Part shown: positions 9,737-19,288 of the stretch, piece after piece
Layout of the letters: each line of letters opens with the position of its first letter
Numbering within the stretch: position 1 is the stretch's first letter
Assembly: GCA_030949945.1 (NCBI GenBank)
Contig: JAUZRZ010000062.1
Coordinates: forward strand, 1 to 64,000
Origin: Sulfurimonas sp.
GTDB lineage: Bacteria; Campylobacterota; Campylobacteria; Campylobacterales; Sulfurimonadaceae
Length of the DNA: 64,000 nucleotides
Reading direction: 5' to 3'
Notes under the pieces: generated by a model
What the model was told of the DNA's origin: nothing
Databases searched by the model: none
What the model saw: the letters and a program-made list of their open reading frames with translations, nothing else
Program-made: the position numbers and the translations under genes

Positions 9737-12117
9737 TATTTATCCTTTGTGATAAGAGTCAGAAGTGCTGGCCCTAAAATGATGTTGGCTAGTAGTGCTA
9801 TGAGAATAGCACCACCTGCAAGAATTCCGAAGTTTACAAGGTTACTTAAACTTGCAAACATATAAACAAAAAATCCAAGGCTCAGGACTACTGAAGTAGC
9901 AACAAGTGCTCGACCTGTTCCTACCATGGTCATCTCAACTGCCTCTTGTGTAGAGTAACCTTGATGATGATACTTTGCAAAGTTATGAAAGAAGTGGACA
10001 GTATCATCAACACTTAGACCTATAACGATGGCACCTACTAGCATAGTAAAAAGGTCAAGTGGCATATCTACAAGTGCCATAAAACCAAGTGCTATGATGA
10101 TAGGCAGAAGGTTTGGCAGCATACTTATAAGACCTATTTTAAAGCTCCCAAGTAAGATTACCATCATAATTGCGATAAGTACAAATGCCATAAGGTAAGA
10201 TGTAGCCATTGAGTCCATCGCTGCTACAAGTGTTCTTTGAAAGAGTGGTACCATACCTGTTATGGTTACCTCTGCATGATTTCCTAACTTTTCATGAAGT
10301 ATTTTTTGGAGTTCATCACTAATGGCAGTATATTCGCTCGCTTCCATCCAAGGGAGTTTAAATGTAACTCTAGCCTTGCTCATACTTGCATCGACAAAGT
10401 CCTCTAAGTCATCGCTACCAGAGTTTTCAAATAGTAAAAATTCTTGAGGGATAAGGGAATCATTATCAGTTATTCGGTAGTACTCGGGCTTGTTTTCATG
10501 TAGTGCTCTATGAATCTCTTTTAGAACATCCCCAACACTCCAACCCTTACCTACAAAGTGTGTATCGGTCTTAAATTTTTCTAGTTCATGAACTGCTATC
10601 ATCTATTTTTTGAAGTAAAACAGCATCATAAAGACCATTCTCTTTTTGTGTATCTATGATAACTTCCATAGTTACAGAGCCACGAAGTGCCTTATCTACT
10701 TTAAAAGTAGAGATTTTTATAGGGGAGTCATCTGGCTGCCATGAGAGTGTATCGTGTTTAAATGAGACTTTCATTGCTAGGTATATAAATGCAACCGCGA
10801 TGATAAAAGAGACAAGAACAATCTTTTTGCATGTAAAAAACTAAAATCAGCAATAGCTAAAAGAAAGTTATCCATTCTTTTTGATGCCTCAACTGCAGAG
10901 TGTTTTGGCTTAAGTGGAAGCACACTTAAAAGAGCAGGAAGTAAAACAATAGTGTTAAGGAGTGCAATAAGTACACCAAGTGCTCCAAAAACTCCTAGTG
11001 CTGCAATTGGCTCAAGTGAAGCAGTAGAAAAGGAGAAGAGACCAGCTGCTGTAGTGAGCGAAGTCATTATGATAGCTAAGCCAGAGTGTCCTAGTGAGTG
11101 GACAATAGCCTCATCTTTATCACCATGCTCATTAAAGTGTTTAAAAAACATAGAAAGAAGGTGAACTACTGCTCCTATACCAACGGCGAGTAAAAAGGAT
11201 GGAAGAATTTGTGTTGGAATAGTGATGGGAGTTCCAGCGATAGCCATAAAACCAATGGTAGTAAGTAGAGAAATAAGTACAATAAAGATAGGAAGTAGCA
11301 CAGCACTTAAACGCCTAAAGACAACAAAAAGAAAAATCATCATTATAAGAATTACAAGTTTTACAAATTTTTGCATATCTTTTTGTACTGACTGTTTATT
11401 GTAGTCATTTACAGCTAGTGAACCTGCTACATAAACACTAAAGTCATCGCTGTTAAACTCTTGTGCTATCTTATTAGCAGCTCGAACCATTTCACTCTTT
11501 GATGGGTCTGTTAAAAACTCTGCATGATTCTCTTGAGTCTCTTCTTCACCAAAACCTTCTAAATCATCTGCACCCTCAACACTCTCATAAGCACTCGGCT
11601 CTAAGATAATTGTTGTGAAGTTATGGGCTGTATTGTAGAGTAGATTTTCATACATTGCATTATTTAAAGCAGTTTTTTTGATCTTTGAGAGTTCTTTGTC
11701 TGTAGTAGGAAAGTTCTCCATAAGGTCTTCAACTATAAGACTATCACCTTCTCCACGAGTATTTCTTGCATTTATTAAAGAAGTTATGTCGTTAAGGTGG
11801 GGAACATTATGCTCTAGCTTATCGTGAAGTTTTTGTAGTTTAGTCAGAGTAGGGAGAGAAAAAATATCTTTTGCTTCTACTATCACCATGATTTTTTCAT
11901 CTTGACCAAACTGTTCTTTAAATGCTTCATAACGAATAAGAGCAGGGTCGTTAGCCTTTAAAAACCCTTCTGTTGAAGTATCAATAGTAATAAAACGCAG
12001 GTTGGAAATGATAACAATACTTATTAATAACATGACAAATATTGTTTTTTTCGCATTCTTAGTGATGGATTTACCCATCTTTTGCAGTTGTAATTCGCTA
12101 GAAGTTTTCCAGTTCAT
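9736..12117 (-). CDS. RND/MMPL-family exporter, two frameshifts
   Basis: Three ORFs (10777-12117, 10586-10774, 9736-10602) join into about 793 residues, normal for an RND protein with two MMPL halves. Each half has one N-terminal helix, a large periplasmic loop and a five-helix bundle: VKLVILIMMIFLFVVFRRLSAVLLPIF in the first half, and LLGSFKIGLISMLPNLLPIIIALG then VIGLSVDDTVHFFHNF in the second. The D-D pair in GLSVDDTVHF fits the proton-relay helix. Shifts lie near 10835 (joins FLHAKK to IVLVSFIIAVAFIYL) and near 10600. MMPL proteins usually move lipids or other hydrophobic compounds. It heads the export trio and is preceded by an inverted repeat covering its ribosome-binding site. Confidence 0.9.
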
Positions 12118-12120
12118 AAT

Positions 12121-12172
12121 GTTAGCCTTATAATTTAATATACTAATGTTAGTTAATTAAGATTAGGCTAAC
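12121..12172 (-). promoter_or_regulatory. Inverted repeat overlapping the RND gene leader and ribosome-binding site
   Basis: GTTAGCCT (12121-12128) and AGGCTAAC (12165-12172) are perfect 8-bp inverted arms, with additional GTTAG/CTAAC and CTAAT/ATTAG copies between them. On the minus strand the gene-proximal arm supplies the AAGG that looks like the Shine-Dalgarno of the RND gene (ATG at 12117). A dimeric repressor site or RNA switch is plausible; no regulator gene is adjacent. Confidence 0.5.
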
Positions 12173-12185
12173 GTTAAGAGGCATT

Positions 12186-12632
12186 TTAACCCATTTGAAC
12201 AGAATCAATCTCACCTTTAAACTCAATAATAGAAAAATTAACTTGATTGGCTATTGACTCAGGTGTATTTCTCCTTAATGCTGAATCTCTTAGGCGAATC
12301 TTGCGTGTTGGTTTATTATATTCACCAATTACATATGTTACTAAGATGTAAGGGTCTGTGTGCAAATCACAACTTGAAGATGTTGTTTCAATTTCTGGAA
12401 CACAATACTCAATCTCAATATCTGGATCTACCATTGACTTGTTTACAATCTCTAGTACTTTTTCCAATTTCTTATGAAGTTCTTCTTTTTCTTCTTCTAA
12501 CTCTTTTGGATCATTGAGAAGCATTAAAATTTTTTCTAATTTTTCTTTAATCTCATCTTCCATTACAGTTTCTTCTGTATCATTGAGAAGTGCTACCACC
12601 TCTTCAAGTTTAACTTTGATTTCTCGTTCCAT
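12186..12632 (-). CDS. Unknown tandem paralog B: three coiled-coil repeats plus a conserved C-terminal domain
   Basis: I do not recognise this 148-residue family. Residues 1-70 hold three copies of a roughly 24-residue helical repeat with core KLEEVVALLND, KLEKILMLLND and KLEKVLEIVNK, each preceded by an E/K-rich turn. The C-terminal part (about 85-148) carries DPYILVTYVIGEY, TRKIRLRDSAL, and a final SIIEFKGEID. There is no signal peptide. It shares architecture and about half its residues with the next gene upstream (12665-13098), and even the same ribosome-binding leader (AGGAGAATTATTATG), so the pair arose by tandem duplication. The RND export genes follow 69 bases downstream in the same direction. 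Confidence 0.8.
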   Translation of the reverse strand: MEREIKVKLEEVVALLNDTEETVMEDEIKEKLEKILMLLNDPKELEEEKEELHKKLEKVLEIVNKSMVDPDIEIEYCVPEIETTSSSCDLHTDPYILVTYVIGEYNKPTRKIRLRDSALRRNTPESIANQVNFSIIEFKGEIDSVQMG

Positions 12633-12664
12633 AATAATTCTCCTAAAATAGTTAATTATGAGCT

Positions 12665-13098
12665 TTAGCCCATTCTTATATCATCAGCTTCTTCTTTGAA
12701 ATTTTCAATAGAAAGAAGGATGTGTTTTGCTAAGTCCTCAGGTGAACTCTGTAGAGCTACTTTCCCTAAACTTACCTTACGTGTTCGTGTAGTATATTGG
12801 TCTTCACTATAGGTCAATAAAATGTATGGATCTTCTGAGACTGCATCTGCTGTTATATCAGGTATACAGTAGTTAACATCTACTTCAAAGTCAATCATTG
12901 CATCATTGGACAAGTGCAATAACCTCTTCTATTTTTTGATTTTAGTTCTCTTTTTTCCATTTCTATTTTTTCTGGATTATCTAGTAGGGCTAAAACTTTT
13001 TCAAGCTTCACTTTAACTTCTTTATCTAATACCACTGCATCTGAGTCATTGAGAAGTTTTACAACTTCTTCAAGTCTCTCTTTAATTTCAGTTCTCAT
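12665..13098 (-). CDS. Unknown tandem paralog A, two indels in the middle
   Basis: Same layout as paralog B: MRTEIKERLEEVVKLLND, EVKVKLEKVLALLDN and a third repeat that reads ELKSKIEEVIALV only after correcting an indel near 12940. The C-terminal half (ORF 12665-12919) carries DPYILLTYSEDQY, TRKVSLGKVAL, ILLSIENFKEE. A second shift near 12908 joins the repeats to SNDAMIDFEVDVNY. Corrected length is about 144 residues. It has a good extended minus-10 sigma-70 promoter upstream (13156-13184) and is the first gene of the operon that probably runs through the RND, LolA-like and DUF1302 genes. Function unknown. Confidence 0.75.
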
Positions 13099-13155
13099 AA
13101 TAATTCTCCTAAAATGATATAGCCAGAATAAAAATATTTACCTGTACTTGTCATA

Positions 13156-13184
13156 ATTCTAGCATAAAAACAAAATTGTATCAA
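13156..13184 (-). promoter_or_regulatory. Sigma-70 promoter of the paralog A operon
   Basis: On the minus strand TTGATA (13184-13179), a 17-base spacer, and TAGAAT (13161-13156) preceded by TG at the extended minus-10 position. It lies 58 bases upstream of ATG 13098. Confidence 0.7.
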
Positions 13185-13211
13185 TAAATTATAATAGATT
13201 ATAATCTTACA

Positions 13212-13244
13212 AAATATTTAAATAATATACTTATTTAAATATTT
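13212..13244. repeat. Perfect AT-only palindrome between the chemoreceptor and paralog A
   Basis: AAATATTTAAATAA (13212-13225) and TTATTTAAATATTT (13231-13244) are perfect 14-bp arms around TATAC. It lies between the MCP stop (13302) and the paralog A promoter. It may be an AT-rich terminator for the MCP gene or a regulator site; there is no G or C in the stem. Confidence 0.6.
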
Positions 13245-13301
13245 AACATTGGAAATTATGAGTGCAAAGTTAAGTTGTTAGCGTAAAGTTTTTGTTTGAA
13301 T

Positions 13302-15210
13302 TTAACCTTTATACTCTTCTTCTAACATACTGTCCATAAAACTAAAGAGTTCATCAGATGCTTCTTCCATTTTTTCAAAGTTAGCAACTATGGTGTCAGC
13401 ATTAGAAAGTGTCTCTGTCTCTGGGTCGTTATGCAAGAAAATAAGGTTAGCATTTACATTTTTATGGACTAAGGCATGTGGGGCTGCAATCTTAGAGAAT
13501 GCATTAGAACTTGAGAACCTCTCTTTTCCTTCTGAGTCATACCACATACCAAGATTACACTGATGAGAATTAACCTCTTTAAGAATTGGTTCAAGGGACA
13601 TTATGGAGTTGTAAGCACGAGCTTTATAGAGAATATGATCAATTTTTGCAAGAACTATAAAGGTACTGTTCTCCATGTGGTGAGAACTCTCTACTATATG
13701 AGTTGAGCCATCACTTAACTCTATTAAAGTTTGCTCAAACTCTTCTACCTTCTGGGTTGTTGTATCAACTGTCTCTTTCATACTCTCAGATGAGCTTTGA
13801 ATCTCATTCATACCTTGTTGGAGTGACTTAATACTCACTGAGATTTCACTTGTTGCCTTATGTGTACGTTCTGCTAGTTTGCGGACTTCATCAGCAACTA
13901 CGGCAAACCCACGACCATGCTCTCCCGCACGAGCAGCCTCTATAGCTGCATTTAGTGCAAGTAAGTTTGTCTGATCTGCGATGTCAGTAATAAGCTCAAT
14001 AACAGATGTAATACTATTAGTTTGGTTTGCTAACTCTTCTACACTAGCATTATTTATACTAACTTGTTCATTGAGATTGTGTAACTCCGCTACTGCTTGA
14101 ATAATATTTTCACGAGTGTTAGTTGATAAATCTGCAGCAGATTTTGTAGAGGCAGTAACTTCTTTAAGATTTTCAATATTAGTTTGAAGGTTCTTTTGAA
14201 TTACAGTTAAAGATTCTGAAACATTTCTACTACTTTGGCTTAGTCGTGCATTAAAAGTATCTCGCAGAGCTTTTGAGTGTTGTTCTTGCATGAAGTTTAT
14301 ACTACTCATTACACTATTAACTGCAACTACAAACTCTCCATCCATTCCCTCTGCTGATATAGCTTGGGAAAAATCACCATGTGAAGCATCTGTAATAGCA
14401 CGGTTTATTTCATTGATTAAGGTACTTGTATGTGCAATTAAGATGTTTAAACTTATACCCATCTGACCGAGTTCTGTATCTTTGTTGTTATTATCTGCTT
14501 TTTGTGAAAAGTCACCTTGTGCTGAGAGAGAAATAAGATGTGTAAATTTGTTTATTCCATTTGTAACTGACTTTTTGATAAGAGTTGCAAGTATGAGAAC
14601 AAGAAAGCCAATTATAATTCCTGATACAAGTACTAAGTACTTGCTAAAAAATATTTCCCGCTCTAAGCCTTCAGAATCTTCTTTGAGTTGCGCTTGTTTA
14701 AGATTGACTAACTTTTTAAAAGCAACTCTTGATCTGTTGGCATAAGGTGTAAGTTCTGTTTTATATTTTTCTATAGAGTGTTGGCGCATCGTTTTTAATC
14801 TGTTCTTTAGAAAAACTCAGCATCATAGATAATGAGTTTTCTAAAAATAACATAGTGCTTGATTGTGCTTTTTTAACCATTTCTAAAGAGCTAGCGTCTG
14901 TTGCCATAATATCTTTTAAATGATCAAACTCTTTACGAATATTTTCAATACTTGATTTTAGTTTCTCAATATCTTTTTGATAGTCACCACCAAGCATAAT
15001 ATCTCTTGTCGTTCTACTCACATAGTTCATGTTTTTTTCAATTTTTAAAACACTAAATCCAGCACTCATAGAGTTGTGACGAAGATGCGAATACTCACTT
15101 TCAATATTGGACATAGCCCAAAAAACAAATATGGTTGCACAAAAGATAGCAACAGTTGCCATGGTGATTAGGTAGTTCATCTTTTTCTTAATACTCATAC
15201 TCTCAAACAT
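13302..15210 (-). CDS. Methyl-accepting chemotaxis protein with C-terminal CZB zinc-binding domain, one frameshift
   Basis: ORFs 14761-15210 and 13302-14789 join near 14785 into about 636 residues. N-terminal TM helix (about 12-32), a four-helix-bundle periplasmic sensor ([24 protein letters not shown]), a second TM helix ([20 protein letters not shown]), HAMP, then the signalling hairpin with the invariant tip [20 protein letters not shown] and [15 protein letters not shown]. After it comes a CZB domain: an early His ([12 protein letters not shown]), CNLGMWY, and a later HALVH, the zinc-binding 3His/1Cys set. CZB receptors sense zinc or oxidants such as hypochlorous acid. A consensus sigma-70 promoter precedes it. 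Confidence 0.92.
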
Positions 15211-15238
15211 ATAAATCCCTTTATTTTTAAGTAATTTT

Positions 15239-15267
15239 ATTATAACCGAAATATTTTAAAAGTCCAA
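15239..15267 (-). promoter_or_regulatory. Sigma-70 promoter of the chemoreceptor gene
   Basis: On the minus strand TTGGAC (15267-15262), a 17-base spacer and TATAAT (15244-15239). It lies 29 bases upstream of the MCP start, which also has AAGGGA as ribosome-binding site. Confidence 0.75.
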
Positions 15268-15314
15268 TTATTAAGTAATTTATTCTTAGAAAAGGAGCCA
15301 TTAGTCACTACTTC

Positions 15315-15323
15315 TGTTATAAT
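15315..15323 (+). promoter_or_regulatory. Extended minus-10 promoter of gdhA
   Basis: TGTTATAAT (15315-15323) is a TGn-TATAAT extended minus-10 box, 40 bases before the gdhA ATG at 15364; AGGA at 15354-15357 is the ribosome-binding site. No clear minus-35 box is seen, as is common in Campylobacterota. Confidence 0.6.
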
Positions 15324-15363
15324 ACAATTACAATTAAACTAAGTAATAAAATTAGGATTATAA

Positions 15364-16719
15364 ATGTCAATAACAAGCGATACAATAAAAAAATTTGTGA
15401 AAAATGATTGTCCAGAAGATGACATTTTTTATCAAGCGATGGAAGAGGTTATCTGTTCTATTTCACCTCTACTAAAATCAGATGATAGATATAAGAAGTA
15501 TGCAATACTTGAGCGTTTAGTTGTACCTGATAGAATTATCAAGTTTAAAGTTGCATGGTTAGATGATAATAATGAAATACAGGTAAATACAGGTTTTCGT
15601 GTTCAGTTTAACAATACACTAGGACCCTATAAAGGTGGACTGCGTTTTCATCCAACAGTAAATGAGGGGATACTAAAATTTTTAGGGTTTGAGCAGATTT
15701 TAAAAAACTCTTTGACAGGCTTGCCAATAGGTGGTGCTAAAGGTGGAAGTGATTTTAATCCTAAAGGAAAAAGTGATTTTGAAATAATGAAGTTCTGCTC
15801 ATCATTTATGGTCGAACTCCATAAGTATATTGGTCCACGCATAGATGTACCAGCTGGCGATATAGGTGTTGGAGGGAGAGAGATTGGATATCTTTTTGGT
15901 GAGTATAAGAAAATAACTTCTTCACATCAGGGAGTCTTGACAGGAAAACCTTTTGTATTTGGTGGCTCACTTATGCGTCCTGAAGCTACAGGATATGGGG
16001 CTGTTTATTTTACTCAAAAGATGCTTGAGATAGAAGCAAAAGAGCCACTAGAAGGCAAAATATGTACCGTTAGTGGTGCAGGAAATGTTGCTCTTCATGT
16101 AATTGAAAAATTACAACAAATTGGTGCTATACCAGTAAGCTGCAGTGATTCTAAAGGTACTTTATATGATTCTCGTGGTCTTGATTTAGCACTACTCAAA
16201 GAACTTAAACTTGAGCGTCGCGTTTCACTTGAAGAGTATGTGAAAACACATGAGAGTGCGAAGTACACTCCAGTGAGTGAGTATCCTGAGCATGCACATG
16301 CAGTATGGGATATTCCATGTTATGCTGCGTTTCCTTGTGCTACACAAAATGAGTTAAATGAAACAGATGCACACAACTTGATAACGAATGGGTGTGAGAG
16401 TGTAACTGAGGGTGCAAATATGCCTTCAACCCTAGAAGCAACGGCAGCGATTTTGTCACATAAGTTATGTTTTGCTCCAGCTAAAGCAGCAAATGCAGGG
16501 GGTGTAGTTGTAAGCTCATTTGAGATGTCTCAAAATGCAGCAATGACTCGATGGACTTTTGATGAGGTTGATGAAAAACTTAAGCTAACTATGCAACAGA
16601 TATGCACACGTGTTGCCTTAACTGCTAAGGATTATGGAGTAGAAGGAAACTATGTAGATGGTGCAAATATCGCAGGCTTTAAAAAAGTAGCTGATGCAAT
16701 GATTGCAGAGGGTATCTAA
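15364..16719 (+). CDS. gdhA: Glutamate dehydrogenase, hexameric small-subunit type
   Basis: An intact 451-residue enzyme for ammonia assimilation: 2-oxoglutarate, ammonium and NAD(P)H to glutamate. Conserved motifs are PYKGGLRFHPTVN (substrate-binding Lys near 93), LPIGGAKGGSDFNPKGKSD (catalytic Lys near 125), VPAGDIGVGGREIGYLFGEY, and the Rossmann turn VSGAGNVALHVIEKL near 235. Length and motifs fit the GdhA family, usually NADP-dependent. The MscS gene begins on the base after the stop, so they may share a transcript, though their functions have no obvious link. Confidence 0.96.
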   Translation: MSITSDTIKKFVKNDCPEDDIFYQAMEEVICSISPLLKSDDRYKKYAILERLVVPDRIIKFKVAWLDDNNEIQVNTGFRVQFNNTLGPYKGGLRFHPTVNEGILKFLGFEQILKNSLTGLPIGGAKGGSDFNPKGKSDFEIMKFCSSFMVELHKYIGPRIDVPAGDIGVGGREIGYLFGEYKKITSSHQGVLTGKPFVFGGSLMRPEATGYGAVYFTQKMLEIEAKEPLEGKICTVSGAGNVALHVIEKLQQIGAIPVSCSDSKGTLYDSRGLDLALLKELKLERRVSLEEYVKTHESAKYTPVSEYPEHAHAVWDIPCYAAFPCATQNELNETDAHNLITNGCESVTEGANMPSTLEATAAILSHKLCFAPAKAANAGGVVVSSFEMSQNAAMTRWTFDEVDEKLKLTMQQICTRVALTAKDYGVEGNYVDGANIAGFKKVADAMIAEGI

Positions 16720-18543
16720 ATGTTCTTGTATACGGTTTTTACTTTTTTTTATAATTTTTAGCATATCTGTTTTTGCAACAAATATTAAGTATAGCCCATT
16801 TATTTTATCTCAAATGAGTATAGTAGAAAGAATGAATGATAGTAATGCAACGCAAGCGAGTATTGCAAAATTATTAAAAGAACAAAATAGTTTATATGAA
16901 AAGACCGTGAATTCTATTATGTCTAATAAAAATAAATTTATTCAAAATATAGAACTTTATGAAGATGAAATATTTTCCGCTCAAGAAAGTAATGATGATT
17001 AATAAACGAGCAGGTAATAAGTTTGCAGTTTTACGTGATGAAGTTGCTTTGAAAATTTATCTTGTTTTACGTTCTCAAAATAGAATGTTTAAAGCAATAC
17101 TGCTTGCTTTAGATTCTAATACTATCGAAGCATATGAGAAAAAACTTAATGATATTGTGGGAGTGAATCAAAAAGAGATACAAACATATTTTCAAAAAGA
17201 TTATACTGAGTTCCTTGCAATAGATAGCGATAGTAAAATTTTACAAATAGCGAAAAAAAATATCCATGATTTGTCTGTTTTACAGAGTGTAAACTCTGAC
17301 TTAGTCAGTTATATTTATAAATTTAGTACAAAAATGTATAGATTAAATAAGTATTCTAAATATCATCTTATCTCTGTTGTTATATACATCAACTCATTAG
17401 CAGTAGTTGAGGTGCTCAATCCTATCTTAGAGCCTTATGGATTAAGTGTAATTAAATTAATCTCAATGCTCTTACTTATTGTGATGATATATTTCTTTAG
17501 AAAAGTGGTTTATGTTTACTTGGAACGTTATATTTTATCTCTTGAGTTACTGAGCCAATACTCTAAGGAAATCTCTCAAAAAATTAAATCTTCTATAGAG
17601 TCATTAGTAATAGTGATAAATATAAATATGATTATTTATGTTTACAATGATTTTAGTTCCGTTGAACTAATTTCGAGATTTTTTAATATGATATATGGAT
17701 TTTACTTTACATTAATTCTCTATAAGGTAGTAAATACTGTGGCTCGAATTAAACTCGCTAGTGTCACAAGTGCTAAGTCAAAAATCAAAAATGATTTAAT
17801 AAATGTTGGTCTTAAAATCATCAACTTTATCATTTTAGTAATAGGACTCCTTAATACTGCTCTTTTTTGCAGGAGTGAACTTAACTGCTGTTCTCTCTGG
17901 TCTTGGTATTGGTGGTTTTGCTGTTGCATTTGCTGCTAAAGATACCATCTCGAACTTTTTTGGAACACTCTCTATACTTTTTTCAGATGTATTCTCACAA
18001 GGAGATTGGATAGAGATAGATGGGAATCAAGGAGTTGTCGTTGAGATAGGTCTGCGTGTTACAACTATACGCACCTTCGATAATGCACTTATAGCCATCC
18101 CAAATGGAACCTTTGCTTCTAAAGATGTAAAAAACTGGGATAAACGCATACTCGGGCGTCGTATAAAAATGCACATTGGTGTGAAGTATGACTCTAAAAG
18201 TGAAGATATAAAAAATGCGATACAAGAGATAAGAGTGATGCTTGATAAACATCCACAAATTGCAACAAAAGCAACAAAGTATTCTCACCATAACGAGAGA
18301 ACTCATACCGCTAAACTTGTCTCAAAAGATGACTTAGAAGGGGTGAAAAACAACTTGCTTGTTTATCTCGATGAGTTCTCAGACTCAAGTATAAACATCC
18401 TAATATACTGCTTCTCAAAATCTGTCAAATGGGCTGAGTGGCTAGAGACAAAAGAAGATGTAATGCATAAGATAATGGCTATTTTAGAGAAAAACAATTT
18501 AGAATTTGCTTTTCCTTCACTCTCTATTTATAAGGAAAAATAG
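16720..18543 (+). CDS. Large MscS-family mechanosensitive channel, three frameshifts
   Basis: Reading ORFs 16703-17002, 16959-17939 and 17875-18543 together gives about 607 residues. ATG 16720 follows the gdhA stop directly; an extra T in the T8 run (about 16743-16750) separates it from the signal-peptide frame (IIFSISVFA). A roughly 180-residue periplasmic helical region (QSEL and LLKEQN repeats) precedes several TM helices. Next is the pore helix TM3, GLGIGGFAVAFAAKDTISNFFG, and the beta domain (FSQGDWIEIDGNQGVVVEIGLRVTTIRT). The length and periplasmic domain resemble long MscS proteins (YbdG/MscK-like). Shifts lie near 16748, 16990 and 17870. Confidence 0.9.
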
Positions 18544-18670
18544 AACTTTACAACTGATATTACAGACTTTTCTCCTTATAGTCCGTAACACAAGTTAATG
18601 TAGATTCTAAAGCTAAGTTTCAGTCTATTTGGATAGAATAATTTTACAAAATTCCATATAAAGAATATCT

Positions 18671-19288
18671 ATGCAACAGACACAATCAAGAATCAACCTT
18701 TATGCACTCCTCTCTCGCATCATGCTCCAAGAGTTAGATGTGGAGATGTTACAGATGATAAAAAATGATGAAAACATCTTAGACTTTTTCCCAACTTTGA
18801 AAAAATGGGCTCCTCTTAATGAGTTAGCAGAGCAGAAACTTTTAGAAGAGGTCATCAACCCTGACTTTGTAAACCTTTCTGTTTTACATCTTATCCCTTA
18901 TGAAACTTTTTATACACGAGAAGATCAAATGATAGAAACAGGTGGGGCAAACCCCGTAACTGACATCTACTCTGCTTATGACTTTATGGTTGACTATGAA
19001 GTGGCTCGTACACTCTCATCAGATCATATAGGTGTTGAGTTAGAGTTTATGCACCATTTAGCAAACGCAGAGCTTCAAGCACTTAAAGATAATAACAATG
19101 ATGCTGTAAAAGAGCTTAGAGAAACACAACATGAGTTTTTAAACAAGCACCTCTTGCAGTGGGCACCTCTGTATTTTATAAATATGAAATACGAAGCGAG
19201 AACACCACTCTATTATGATGCAGCTGAGATGGCTTTGGAGTTTATACTGAGTGATAATGAGTATTTAACAAGTGAGATTAGTGCATAA
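18671..19288 (+). CDS. TorD-family cytoplasmic chaperone
   Basis: A 205-residue all-helical protein with the TorD/DmsD signature: LIPYETFYTRE (about 77-87) and SDHIGVELEFMHHLANAE (about 117-134). Such chaperones bind the twin-arginine leader of a molybdopterin oxidoreductase and protect it during cofactor insertion. The next gene, a polyferredoxin, starts on the following base. No molybdoenzyme is in the window, so the client is elsewhere; formate dehydrogenase, nitrate or sulfur/polysulfide reductases are the usual candidates. Start ATG 18671 is the first in frame. Confidence 0.85.
   Translation: MQQTQSRINLYALLSRIMLQELDVEMLQMIKNDENILDFFPTLKKWAPLNELAEQKLLEEVINPDFVNLSVLHLIPYETFYTREDQMIETGGANPVTDIYSAYDFMVDYEVARTLSSDHIGVELEFMHHLANAELQALKDNNNDAVKELRETQHEFLNKHLLQWAPLYFINMKYEARTPLYYDAAEMALEFILSDNEYLTSEISA

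Noticed and set aside
16850-16857. Degenerate copies of the octamer such as AACGCAAG, AAACGCGG and ACACGCAG
   Set aside because: They deviate from the exact octamer and occur about as often as chance would allow, so they were not counted.
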